A stretch of DNA of 64,000 nt from Myxococcales bacterium (lineage in GTDB: Bacteria > Myxococcota_A > Polyangia > Polyangiales > Polyangiaceae), in NCBI GenBank assembly GCA_016720545.1, contig JADKKK010000006.1, positions 241,501 to 305,500 on the forward strand. Direction: 5' to 3'. This document shows positions 38,878 to 46,717 of the stretch, in pieces. A model generated the notes under the pieces. It saw only the letters and a list, made by a program, of their open reading frames with translations. It made no database searches and was not told where the DNA came from. The position numbers and the translations under genes are program-made. The stretch's first letter is position 1. Every line of letters starts with the position of its first letter.

Positions 38878-38883
38878 TATATA
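38878..38883 (+). promoter_or_regulatory. Candidate -10 element of a leaderless promoter
   Basis: TATATA stands out in very GC-rich DNA, with its last base 9 bases before the GTG at 38892 of the ATP-grasp operon. With usual spacing, transcription would start at or next to the GTG, so the mRNA would have little or no leader. No ribosome site is visible there. A matching -35 was not found. Confidence 0.4.
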
Positions 38884-38891
38884 GCCAGGGC

Positions 38892-40115
38892 GTGGACGTC
38901 GTCTTTCTCGAGCCGTGCTTCCCCCAGAACCAGCGCGAGTTCGTGCGCGCCCTGCACGCCGTCGGCGCGCGCGTGACCGGCATCGGCGAGCGGCCGAAGT
39001 CGTCGCTCGACCCCGACCTGCAGCGGTGGCTCACCCACTACGAGCAGATCGGCAACGTCACGAACGAGGCCGAGGTCGAGAAGGTCGTGCGGTGGCTCCA
39101 GGGCCGCGTCCGCGTCGAGCGCCTCGAGGCGGTGATCGAGGCGCACGTGATGACCGCCGCCAAGGTGCGCGAGCGCTGCGGCATCGAGGGCACCAGCGTG
39201 CAGACCACCTTCCTGTGCCGCGACAAGCCCTCCATGAAGGAGGCCCTGGTGCGCGCCGGCGTGCCCTGCGCGCAGTCGATCGGCAGCGGCGATCCCGCCG
39301 AGATCCGCGACTTCGCCAAGCGCATCGGGATGCCCGTCATCGTCAAGCCGCGCGACGGCGCCGGCGCCTCCGGCACGCGCCGAGTCAGCTCCGCGGCCGA
39401 GCTCGAGGAGGCCATGGCCGCCTTCGGCGTCGGGCAGGGGCGCAGCGTGGCCGTCGAGGAGTTCATCGAGGGGCACGAGGGCTTCTACGACACCATCACG
39501 ATCGACGGCCGCGTCGCGCACGACTTCGTCTGCCACTACTACCCGAACGTGCTCGAGGCGATGCGCACGCGGTGGATCTCGCCGCAGTTCATCGCGACCA
39601 ACCGCCTCGACACCTCGCCTGCGTACGCCGAGGTGCGCGCGCTCGGAAAGAAGGTCATCGAGGTGCTGGGAATCCACACCTCCGCCACTCACATGGAGTG
39701 GTTCTTTGGCCCGAAGGGGCTGAAGTTCAACGAGATCGGCTGTCGCCCGCCGGGCGTGCGCGCGTGGGACCTCTACGCCGCCGGCAACGACGTCGACATC
39801 TATCGCGAGTGGGCCATGGCGGTCGTACACGGCAAGACGAGCCAGCGCCTCTCGCGGCGCTATTCGGCGGGGATCATCGCCCTCCGGCCCGACCGCGACG
39901 GCCACATCACCGGGTACGACGGCCTCGAGGAGATCGAGCGGCGCTTCGGCCAGCAGCTCATCGATCGCTACCTCCCGCCGCCTGGCACCCCCACGCAGCC
40001 CGTCGAGGCGGGCTACATGGCCAACGCGTGGCTGCGGCTGCGTGCGCAAGACTACGACGACTGCCGGGCCATGCTCGACATCGTGGGTCAGACCCTCAAG
40101 GTGCGCGCCGGATGA
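38892..40115 (+). CDS. ATP-grasp ligase (first of two in the operon)
   Basis: 407 residues from the GTG at 38892. The ATP-grasp pattern is clear: KPSMKEALVRAGVPCAQSI (start of the ATP domain), MPVIVKPRDGAGASGTRRV (nucleotide-binding Lys and loop), VEEFIEGHEGFYDTITIDG, and FNEIGCRPPG with the metal-binding Glu and Asn. It is close to the carbamoyl-phosphate-synthase-like/PurK-type subgroup, which ligate a carboxylate to an amine or similar nucleophile at the cost of ATP. It is the first gene of a four-gene operon and overlaps the next by ATGA. Substrates unknown; amide or peptide bond formation is inferred. Confidence 0.85.
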   Translation: MDVVFLEPCFPQNQREFVRALHAVGARVTGIGERPKSSLDPDLQRWLTHYEQIGNVTNEAEVEKVVRWLQGRVRVERLEAVIEAHVMTAAKVRERCGIEGTSVQTTFLCRDKPSMKEALVRAGVPCAQSIGSGDPAEIRDFAKRIGMPVIVKPRDGAGASGTRRVSSAAELEEAMAAFGVGQGRSVAVEEFIEGHEGFYDTITIDGRVAHDFVCHYYPNVLEAMRTRWISPQFIATNRLDTSPAYAEVRALGKKVIEVLGIHTSATHMEWFFGPKGLKFNEIGCRPPGVRAWDLYAAGNDVDIYREWAMAVVHGKTSQRLSRRYSAGIIALRPDRDGHITGYDGLEEIERRFGQQLIDRYLPPPGTPTQPVEAGYMANAWLRLRAQDYDDCRAMLDIVGQTLKVRAG

Positions 40116-41239
40116 CCTCGCGCCGCAGCACGAAGCTGCGCGCCGCCAGCGAGGCGCCGCGCAGGCCCGAGCGCAGGACCCAACCCCCGCCCAGCGCGTC
40201 GAGCGCCGCGGCTCGTGGCCCACGCGCGCTCGTGCTCCTCGGCGCACAGCGCTTCGACCCCACCCTGCGCGACGCGGTGGCGGAGCACGGTGTCCACGGC
40301 AAGATCGCGACGGTGACCGCCGGCTGGCAAGAGCGCGAAGACGACGACGCCGACCTCTCCGAGCACTGCGCGGGCGGGGCGGTCAACCTACGCCTCCACG
40401 CGCGCGCCGAGCGGGTGTTCGCGAGCGATCCGGTGTTCCACGAGGCCCACCGCGAGCGTCAGTCGCTCCTGCGCCACCGCCAAGACTTCTACCGCATTCG
40501 CCTCGAGCACCTCCTCGACGCCGAGCAGGTGCTGAAGAACCGCCGGGCGCCAAAGAACATTCTGGAAGACGAGGAGCGCGCGTCGCTCGCCGCGATACGC
40601 GACCTCGACGCGCAGCACCTGTCGCGGTGCGCGCGCGATCGACGCACCTTCGAGGAGCGCTGGCGTCCGCTCGAGCGCGCGGTCGTCGCGAAAGAGCGGG
40701 CCGAGGTCGCCGAGATCGTCGCGGACTGCTCCGCGATCGCCATCGCCGGCGGCCACGTCGCGTCACTCCTGAACCGCCTGGCGCTGTTCGGCATTCAAGA
40801 CCTCATGGCCGACAAGGTCGTGTTCGCCTGGTGCGCCGGGGCCATGGCGCTCAGCGATCGCGTGGTGCTCTTCCACGACTCGCCGCCTCAGGGGCCTGGC
40901 GCCGCCGAGGTGCTCGAGCCAGGCCTCGGCCTCGCGGAGCGCGTGGTCGTGCTCCCACAGCCGGAGTTTAGGCTCCGCCTCGAGGACACCGAGCGCATGG
41001 GGCTCATGGCCAGTCGCTTCGCCCCCGCGCTGTGCCTGGGGCTGCCGGCGCGCTCGTGGGTGACCTGGCGCGACGGGGCCCCGAGCGACGCGCACGGGGT
41101 CTTCGAGCTCACCGAGCCTGGCGCGCATCGCCCGCTCGGCCGCCCTATCCCGCCCCCGCGCGGTGACGCGCCGAGGAGCGAGCCCGAGCCCGTGCCCGTG
41201 AGCCTGCTCACGAGCCCAACGATCGAGGAGGCCCAATGA
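40112..41239 (+). CDS. Peptidase S51/class I GATase-like protein with Cys nucleophile
   Basis: 375 residues. The core resembles cyanophycinase/PepE-like proteins: ALVLLGAQRFDPTLRDAVAE, IAIAGGHVASLLNRLALFGI and the nucleophile elbow FAWCAGAMALSDRVVLFHD. Where S51 peptidases have Ser (GxSAG), this has C241 in W-C-A-G-A, as in class I glutamine amidotransferases. The N-terminal 30 residues are basic and disordered; a charged helical insertion (RRTFEERWRPLERAVVAKER) lies before the elbow. Start and stop overlap both neighbours (ATGA), so its amount is tied to the ligase and esterase. It may cleave or transfer an amide in the operon's product. Confidence 0.75.
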   Translation: MTSRRSTKLRAASEAPRRPERRTQPPPSASSAAARGPRALVLLGAQRFDPTLRDAVAEHGVHGKIATVTAGWQEREDDDADLSEHCAGGAVNLRLHARAERVFASDPVFHEAHRERQSLLRHRQDFYRIRLEHLLDAEQVLKNRRAPKNILEDEERASLAAIRDLDAQHLSRCARDRRTFEERWRPLERAVVAKERAEVAEIVADCSAIAIAGGHVASLLNRLALFGIQDLMADKVVFAWCAGAMALSDRVVLFHDSPPQGPGAAEVLEPGLGLAERVVVLPQPEFRLRLEDTERMGLMASRFAPALCLGLPARSWVTWRDGAPSDAHGVFELTEPGAHRPLGRPIPPPRGDAPRSEPEPVPVSLLTSPTIEEAQ

Positions 41240-42393
41240 GTCCACATGGCACGCCGGCGCAGCTCGCGATTTCATCGCTGCTCGACGGCCACGCGAACGG
41301 CGAGAAGGTCGACGCCTTCCTCGCGGGGCGCGCGTTCCCGCTGGTCGAGGGCCCCAGCGTCACGTTCGTGTATCGCGGCGAGGCCGAGGGCGTGAGCCTT
41401 CGGCACTGGATCTTCGGCCTCGAGTCCTCGAACTCGCTGTCGCGAATCGCGAACACCGATCTGTGGCACCTGACCCTCGACATCCCGCCCAAGTCACGGG
41501 TCGAGTACAAGCTCGAGGTCCACCACCACGGCGGCAGCCAGTGGATCGAAGACCCGCGGAACCCGAACCGCGCGCGGGATCCCTTCGGCGCGAACTCCGT
41601 GATGCACAGCGAGGGCTACGAGGTCCCGCTCTTCACCCAAGACGATCCCGAGGCACGGCCCGGCCGCCTCGAGCCGTTCCGCTTCAAGAGCCGCGCGCTC
41701 GGCGGCTGGCGCGCGGGGCACATCTACCTGCCGGCGAGGTTCCGTCGCACGCGCCTCTACCCGCTGCTCGTCGTGCACGACGGCGCCGATTACCTCAACT
41801 ACGCGCGCATGAAGACGGTGCTCGACAACCTGATTCACCAGCTCGAAATACCCGATCTCATCGTCGCCTTCACCGACTCCCCCGACCGCCTCCGCGAGTA
41901 CGCGAACGACGAGACCCACGCGCGCTTCCTCACCGAGGAGCTCTTGAAGGACCTCACGCGGCGCCTCCCCATCCTGGACAAGCCCCAGGCGCGGTGCCTG
42001 ATGGGCGCGAGCTTCGGCGCCGCGGCGGCGCTCTCCACCGCGTGCCGCTACCCCAACGTATGGGGCCGCCTGCTCCTCCAGTCGGGGTCGTTCGCCTTCA
42101 CCGACATCGGCAAGAGCAACCGTCGGGGCCCGCTTTTCGATCGCATCGTCGAGTTCATGAACGAGTACCGCCGGAGCCCCGCCGCGGTGAGCGAACGCGT
42201 GTTCATGAGCTGCGGCGTGTACGAGTCGCTCATCTACGAGAATCGCTCGCTCGCGCCCCTGCTCGACTCTACGGGAATGCAGGTGAAGTTCGTCGAGTCG
42301 CGAGACGGGCACAACTGGGAAAACTGGCGCGATCGACTGCGGGAGGGGCTCTCTTGGCTCTTCCCTGGTCCGCTGATGTTCATCTACGAGTGA
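41236..42393 (+). CDS. Putative esterase (alpha/beta hydrolase, Esterase-D/Fes-like) with N-terminal beta domain
   Basis: 385 residues. Residues about 35-115 form a beta-sandwich similar to the carbohydrate-binding-like start of enterochelin esterases (VTFVYRGEAEGVSLRHWIFG, DLWHLTLDIPPKSRVEYKLE). The hydrolase part has HIYLPARFRR, LLVVHDGADYL, the nucleophile elbow GASFG with S259, and DGHNWENWRDRL at the end with the catalytic His. No signal peptide, so cytoplasmic. Such enzymes hydrolyse ester links in siderophores or related compounds. It overlaps the previous gene by ATGA and is followed by a second ATP-grasp gene after 7 bases. Confidence 0.85.
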   Translation: MSPHGTPAQLAISSLLDGHANGEKVDAFLAGRAFPLVEGPSVTFVYRGEAEGVSLRHWIFGLESSNSLSRIANTDLWHLTLDIPPKSRVEYKLEVHHHGGSQWIEDPRNPNRARDPFGANSVMHSEGYEVPLFTQDDPEARPGRLEPFRFKSRALGGWRAGHIYLPARFRRTRLYPLLVVHDGADYLNYARMKTVLDNLIHQLEIPDLIVAFTDSPDRLREYANDETHARFLTEELLKDLTRRLPILDKPQARCLMGASFGAAAALSTACRYPNVWGRLLLQSGSFAFTDIGKSNRRGPLFDRIVEFMNEYRRSPAAVSERVFMSCGVYESLIYENRSLAPLLDSTGMQVKFVESRDGHNWENWRDRLREGLSWLFPGPLMFIYE

Positions 42394-42400
42394 GTCCACA

Positions 42401-43636
42401 ATGGCAGATCTGACAAGGCATATCGGTCTCTCCCTGGGCGCGGACGTCTGCTGGCCGCTCTGCTACGAGGCGCTCATGGAGCGGCTCGATCTCCACCTGC
42501 CCATCGGCGAAGATCGAGTGAGCTTCGACGTCGAGCGCGTCACCATCGAGCCCTACGATCTGCGTCAGTCGTGCAAGTACGACGTCGTCATCGACAGGCT
42601 CACGCACTGGTACCACACGAGCCGCGAGTGGATAAAGAAGTCCATCGTGATGAACGATCTCTACGTGTTCAACAACCCGTGGAGCGTGCAGTCGAACGAG
42701 AAGCACACGAGCTACTGCGCGATGATGAAGCTCGGGATGCCCATCCCCGAGACGTGGATGATCCCGCCGAAGAGCTACGAGCCCGGCAACCCCGATCTCA
42801 AGCCCACCCTCACGCGCTACGCCAAGCTATTCGACGTCACTCGGCTCGGCAACCGCATGGGCTGGCCCATGTTCATGAAGCCCTACGACGGCGGCGGCTG
42901 GCGCGCGGTCACCCGCGTGGCCGACGAGGCCGCCATGGCGGCGGCGTACGAGGAGAGCGGCAAGTCGGTCATGCACGTGCAGGCGGCCGTGAGCGACTTC
43001 GATCGCTTCGTGCGCTGCATCGGCTTCGGCCCGCAGACCCACTGCGTGCTCTACGACCCCGACGCGCCGCTCCACGACCGCTACACGACCAAGAAGGACT
43101 TCATCAGCGCGGCGGAAGAGGAGCACCTGCGCAAGGTCACCCTCACCATCAACGCGTTCTTCGGCTGGGAGTTCAACTCCTGCGAAGCGCTGCGCAAAAA
43201 CGGCGTCTGGCACCCCATCGATTTTGCCAACCCGTGCCCCGACTCGCAGGTCACGTCGCTCCACTACCACTTCCCGTGGATGGTGAAGGCCTACGTGCGG
43301 TGGTCGGTGTTCTGCGCCGCGACCAAGCGCAAGATGCAGAAGAACCTCGACTGGGATCCCTTCTACGAGGTCGCGGCGATGGACCTCTCCTACGAGGAGA
43401 AGCTCGACAAGTACGCCGCCCTCGCCGACGCCCACTTCGAGACCGCCCGCTTCGAGGAGTTCTGCGCGACGCACCTCGCGCACCTCGACGAGGTCGCGTG
43501 GGAGTTCTTCGGCACCGACCAGGCCAAGTCTGCCGTGCAGCAGAAGGTGACCGCGCTCTTCCCGCCGCACGAGATCGAGCGCTTCACCGAGCTGTTCTGG
43601 GGCCGAATCCAGATCTGGCGCAGCGAGCAGGGGTAG
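42401..43636 (+). CDS. Second ATP-grasp (RimK-like) ligase of the operon
   Basis: 411 residues. NEKHTSYCAMMKLGMPIPET, WPMFMKPYDGGGWRAVTRV (ATP-binding Lys and glycine loop), VMHVQAAVSDFDRFVRCIG and HPIDFANPCPDSQ (metal site) give the ATP-grasp order; the layout is closer to RimK/glutathione-synthetase-like members than to the first ligase. A long helical C-terminal extension (about 310-411) is rich in aromatic and charged residues. It may add a second unit to the product made by the first ligase. Both ligases being in one operon with an esterase and amidase is unusual and suggests a small-molecule pathway. Confidence 0.85.
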   Translation: MADLTRHIGLSLGADVCWPLCYEALMERLDLHLPIGEDRVSFDVERVTIEPYDLRQSCKYDVVIDRLTHWYHTSREWIKKSIVMNDLYVFNNPWSVQSNEKHTSYCAMMKLGMPIPETWMIPPKSYEPGNPDLKPTLTRYAKLFDVTRLGNRMGWPMFMKPYDGGGWRAVTRVADEAAMAAAYEESGKSVMHVQAAVSDFDRFVRCIGFGPQTHCVLYDPDAPLHDRYTTKKDFISAAEEEHLRKVTLTINAFFGWEFNSCEALRKNGVWHPIDFANPCPDSQVTSLHYHFPWMVKAYVRWSVFCAATKRKMQKNLDWDPFYEVAAMDLSYEEKLDKYAALADAHFETARFEEFCATHLAHLDEVAWEFFGTDQAKSAVQQKVTALFPPHEIERFTELFWGRIQIWRSEQG

Positions 43637-43711
43637 ACCCCCGCCTACCCCCGCCTGGCCCCCGCCTGGTCCCCCCGGTGGATATGTAGAATACAAGCAG
43701 CTTCCCCACGC

Positions 43712-43867
43712 GGGGTACGTGGAGCGCCCGGCGAGCCCGCGTGAGGCCGCGCGGGCTTGGGCCTCGGCCGCCCAGCCCGCCTCGCGGTCGACCCCGGTGA
43801 TGCGGGCGTCGGCGGGCAGCATCGGGGAGAGGAGCGCGCTCCAGTGCCCAACGCCGGCGTGAACGCC
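43712..43867 (-). pseudogene. Fragment of a SAM-dependent methyltransferase
   Basis: About 52 codons on the minus strand read GVHAGVGHWSALLSPMLP then ADARITGVDREAGWAAEA, which is the first SAM-binding motif and the following strand of class I methyltransferases (normally with GCGVGHW-type glycines). No start codon or remaining domain is present; the frame decays into unrelated sequence near 43710. It lies 1 base past the stop of the SirB1-like gene. Probably a deletion remnant. Confidence 0.45.
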
Positions 43868-43868
43868 C

Positions 43869-44756
43869 TCAGTTCAGCGCGCGCCTCGACGCGGCGCCGA
43901 GGCGGGTGATGTGGGCGCGGAGCACGGCCGCGTCCTTCGCCTCGGGCTCGAGCTCGAGCACCCGCTCGAAGTCGGCGCGCGCGGCGGCCGTGGCGCCGAG
44001 CTTGTCCGCCAGGCTCCCGCGCTCGCGGAGCGCCGAGGTGGCGCTGGGCGTCAGGCTCACGATGCGGTCGAGGGCGAGGTGCGCCCTCGGGAGGTCGCGC
44101 CGCGCGAGGTGCACGAGCTTCAGGTTCGTGAGCATGCGCACGAGCGTGCCTCGCGGGCTCGCCGGCAACAGGTGGAAGGGCGCGAGCTCCGCCTTCTCGC
44201 CGAGCGTTCGGCGGAGGAGCCCGAGCAGCGCGGGCCGCTCGATCACCTCCCCGGCGAACGGGTCGATGAGCGCCGCGGGCGCCGCCCGCGGACCGTCCGC
44301 GAGGGCGGCCGGATCGTCGACCCGCACCAGGAAATGGCCAGGGAACGCCACGCCGCGGGCGAGCACGCCGGCGCGCGCGCCGATCTCGGTCGTGACGAGC
44401 GCGAGCGTGATGGGGATGCCGAGGCGCCGCTCGAGGACGTCGGAGAGCAGGCTGTTGCGCGGGTCGTGGTACTCCCCTTCGTTGCCCCGAAAGCCGAGCG
44501 TGTCGCGCACGTGCGCGGCGAGCCGCCTCGCCTGCTCGGCCGCAGCGAGCCCCGCCATGGCCGACGCGGGGAGCCCGTCGGCGAGGCGCGCGAGGCGCGT
44601 GAGGAGCTGGTCGACGTCGACCTGGCCGTAGGCGTCCCTGGCGATGAGGGCCGCGCCGGTCGCGACGTCGAGCTCGGCGTCGCTGAGGCGCGCGAGCTCC
44701 TCGAACGTGCGCGGCCTTCGGGAGAGACTTCGGCTGGGCTCGAGGGGGCGGCTCAT
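43869..44756 (-). CDS. SirB1/transglutaminase-like protein with TPR tail
   Basis: 295 residues. The signature DPRNSLLSDVLERRLGIPIT, followed by GVAFPGHFLVRVDD, identifies the SirB1 N-terminal (transglutaminase-like, PF13369) family; the Cys of true transglutaminases is replaced by Ser in NSLLSDVL. The C-terminal 90 residues form TPR-like helices (NLKLVHLARRDLPRAHLALD). Its molecular role is not known in any organism with certainty. It is divergent from the deoxyhypusine-synthase-like gene, with 84 bases between the starts. Confidence 0.85.
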   Translation of the reverse strand: MSRPLEPSRSLSRRPRTFEELARLSDAELDVATGAALIARDAYGQVDVDQLLTRLARLADGLPASAMAGLAAAEQARRLAAHVRDTLGFRGNEGEYHDPRNSLLSDVLERRLGIPITLALVTTEIGARAGVLARGVAFPGHFLVRVDDPAALADGPRAAPAALIDPFAGEVIERPALLGLLRRTLGEKAELAPFHLLPASPRGTLVRMLTNLKLVHLARRDLPRAHLALDRIVSLTPSATSALRERGSLADKLGATAAARADFERVLELEPEAKDAAVLRAHITRLGAASRRALN

Positions 44757-44840
44757 TCCCCACAGGTTTTGCCCCTCGCAGGAGATTTCCGCAAGGCGCG
44801 CTTGACGTGGACCGCCGTCGCGAAAAAGAGTGCGACCACG

Positions 44841-46244
44841 ATGGCGAAGTCAACGACCGACAAAGGCACCGCGAAGCGCTCAACAAAGGCCACCACGAAG
44901 GGCGCCGCGAAGGGCCCGCGGCCCCCGAGCAAGCCGAAAAAGGCGACCGACAAGCCCGCGGGTACGCGGCGCGCGTTCGAGCGCGCCAAGAGCGTTCAAC
45001 CCGTGGGTATCACCGGGAAAGAGCGCCCCCACGACATCATTACTCAGATGTTCCCGGCCTACGTCGGCCGCCAGGAGCGCACCGCCTACGAGCTCATGCG
45101 GAGGAGCGCCCTCGAGGACCACTGCGTGTTCCTCACGCTGTCGGGCGCGATGACCCCCGCCGGGCTGCACCAGTCGTCGCTCATTCCGCTGCTCGAGCGG
45201 GGCGTCATCGACTGCATCACCACGACCGGCGCGAACCTCTACCACGACGCGCACCGGGTCATCGGGCACGGCATTCGCGAGATCGATCCCAACGCCGGCG
45301 ATCTTCAGCTCCGTCTCGCGCGGGTCATCCGCATTTACGATCTCGGCTTTTGGGAGGAGACCCTCCTCGAGACCGACAAGCTCTTCTCGGCCATCCTCCA
45401 GAAGCCCGAGTTCCAGCGCAAGATGACCACGCCCGAGCTCCACTACCTGCTCGGCAAGAACGTCGCCGAGCTGGAGGACGCGCTCGGCGTGAAGAGCCCC
45501 TCGCTCCTCTCGACCGCGTACCGCTACGGCGTGCCCATCTTCGTCGGCGCGGTGCAGGACGGGAGCATCTTCCTCAACATCGTGAAGCTCAAGCGCCTCC
45601 TCGGCGACGCCTTCAAGCTCGAGATCGACGTGAACGACGACGTGTTCGAGATGGGCGCCATCCAGCACCACTGCTTCGGCACGCTCGGCAAGAAGATGGC
45701 GATCTGGATCCTCGGCGGTGGAGTGCCCAAGAACTACACGCTCCAGGGCGAGCCCCTGCTCGACCAAATCCTCGCCGTACCGACCCACGGCTTCGACATC
45801 GATCTCCAGTTCTGCGTCGACCCCGTCGACAACGGCGCCCTGTCTTCGTGCCCCGCGGGCGAGGGCCACACGTGGGGGAAGGTGTCGGCCGAGAGCGTGC
45901 AGACCGGCAGCGTGTACGTGCACTGCGACGTCACCGCCGTCTTCCCCTGGCTCACCTACGCGCTGCTCAGCGATCCTCGCGTACACCGCGCGCCGCGCCG
46001 CCTCTACGACGCGCGCGAGCGGGCCGTCGCCGCCCTCGACGCCGAGGTGCAGAAGCGTCGCAAGAAGCTCGCGCCCACCCTCACGTATGCCCTGCCCGAG
46101 GCGCGGTTCGTCGAGCCGGCACCCGTCGAGCTCGCCTCTGGTGGGCGAGGCGGGATCGCCAAGAAGAAGAAGGGCGCGGCGTCAGGGAAGAAGCGCGCCC
46201 AGCCGAAGAAGGGGAAAGGCGCGGTCGCCCGGAAGAGGAAGTAG
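44841..46244 (+). CDS. Deoxyhypusine synthase-family protein with Lys/Ala-rich histone-like tails
   Basis: 467 residues. The core (about 60-405) has the deoxyhypusine/homospermidine synthase features: LSGAMTPAGLHQSSLI, TTGANLYHDAHRVIG, ILGGGVPKNY with the Lys that forms the imine intermediate (about 297), and HTWGKVSAESVQTGSVYVH. These enzymes move an aminobutyl group from spermidine using NAD. Bacteria lack eIF5A, so bacterial members make homospermidine or modify other amines. Both ends carry basic low-complexity tails (KRSTKATTKGAAKGPRP; SGKKRAQPKKGKGAVARKRK) like histone H1 or AlgP; they are not part of the enzyme. Divergent from the SirB1-like gene. Product inferred. Confidence 0.85.
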   Translation: MAKSTTDKGTAKRSTKATTKGAAKGPRPPSKPKKATDKPAGTRRAFERAKSVQPVGITGKERPHDIITQMFPAYVGRQERTAYELMRRSALEDHCVFLTLSGAMTPAGLHQSSLIPLLERGVIDCITTTGANLYHDAHRVIGHGIREIDPNAGDLQLRLARVIRIYDLGFWEETLLETDKLFSAILQKPEFQRKMTTPELHYLLGKNVAELEDALGVKSPSLLSTAYRYGVPIFVGAVQDGSIFLNIVKLKRLLGDAFKLEIDVNDDVFEMGAIQHHCFGTLGKKMAIWILGGGVPKNYTLQGEPLLDQILAVPTHGFDIDLQFCVDPVDNGALSSCPAGEGHTWGKVSAESVQTGSVYVHCDVTAVFPWLTYALLSDPRVHRAPRRLYDARERAVAALDAEVQKRRKKLAPTLTYALPEARFVEPAPVELASGGRGGIAKKKKGAASGKKRAQPKKGKGAVARKRK

Positions 46245-46293
46245 CGCCCTCCGCGCCGAGGCGCCGCTTGATGCTGGGCCAAGACTCCCGCCC

Positions 46294-46315
46294 GCGCCCG
46301 GCGAATCGCGGGCGC
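46294..46315. terminator. Possible bidirectional terminator hairpin
   Basis: GCGCCCG and CGGGCGC pair around GCGAATCG in the 84-base gap between two convergent genes. There is no T run, so it is at best a weak or Rho-assisted terminator. Confidence 0.35.
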
Positions 46316-46328
46316 CGACGCGCGCGGC

Positions 46329-46670
46329 TCAGGCCCGCCGCACGAACTGCGACTTGAGCTGCATCGCGCCGAAGCCGTCGATCTTGCAGTCGATGTCGTG
46401 GTCGCCGTCCACGAGGCGGATCTTCTTCACCTTCGTGCCCACCTTGAGCGGCGCGGAGGCCCCCTTCACCTTGAGCTCCTTGATGAGGATCACGCTGTCA
46501 CCGTCGCGGAGCTCGTTGCCGTTCGCGTCGCGCACGACCCGGGCCACGACCGGCTCGGCGGCCGCGGCGATCATAGGCCACTCGTGCGCGCACTCGGGGC
46601 AGATGAAGCGCTCGCCGTCCTCGTAGGTGTACACCGATCGGCAGGAGGGGCATGGGGGTAGCTCGCTCAT
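46329..46670 (-). CDS. yjdM: YjdM (PhnA-type) zinc-ribbon protein
   Basis: 113 residues, full length for the family. Zinc ribbon CPSCRSVYTYEDGERFICPEC at the N-terminus; then the SH3-like domain with NGNELRDGDSVILIKELKVKG and IDCKIDGFGAMQLKSQFVRR. Formerly called PhnA, but it is not part of phosphonate breakdown; its role is unclear. It lies 47 bases downstream of the CoA-transferase gene on the same strand. Confidence 0.92.
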   Translation of the reverse strand: MSELPPCPSCRSVYTYEDGERFICPECAHEWPMIAAAAEPVVARVVRDANGNELRDGDSVILIKELKVKGASAPLKVGTKVKKIRLVDGDHDIDCKIDGFGAMQLKSQFVRRA

Positions 46671-46717
46671 GCAGGCCTGATATCACGTGGGGGCGTTCGC
46701 GGGCGCCTTCGCGTCGG

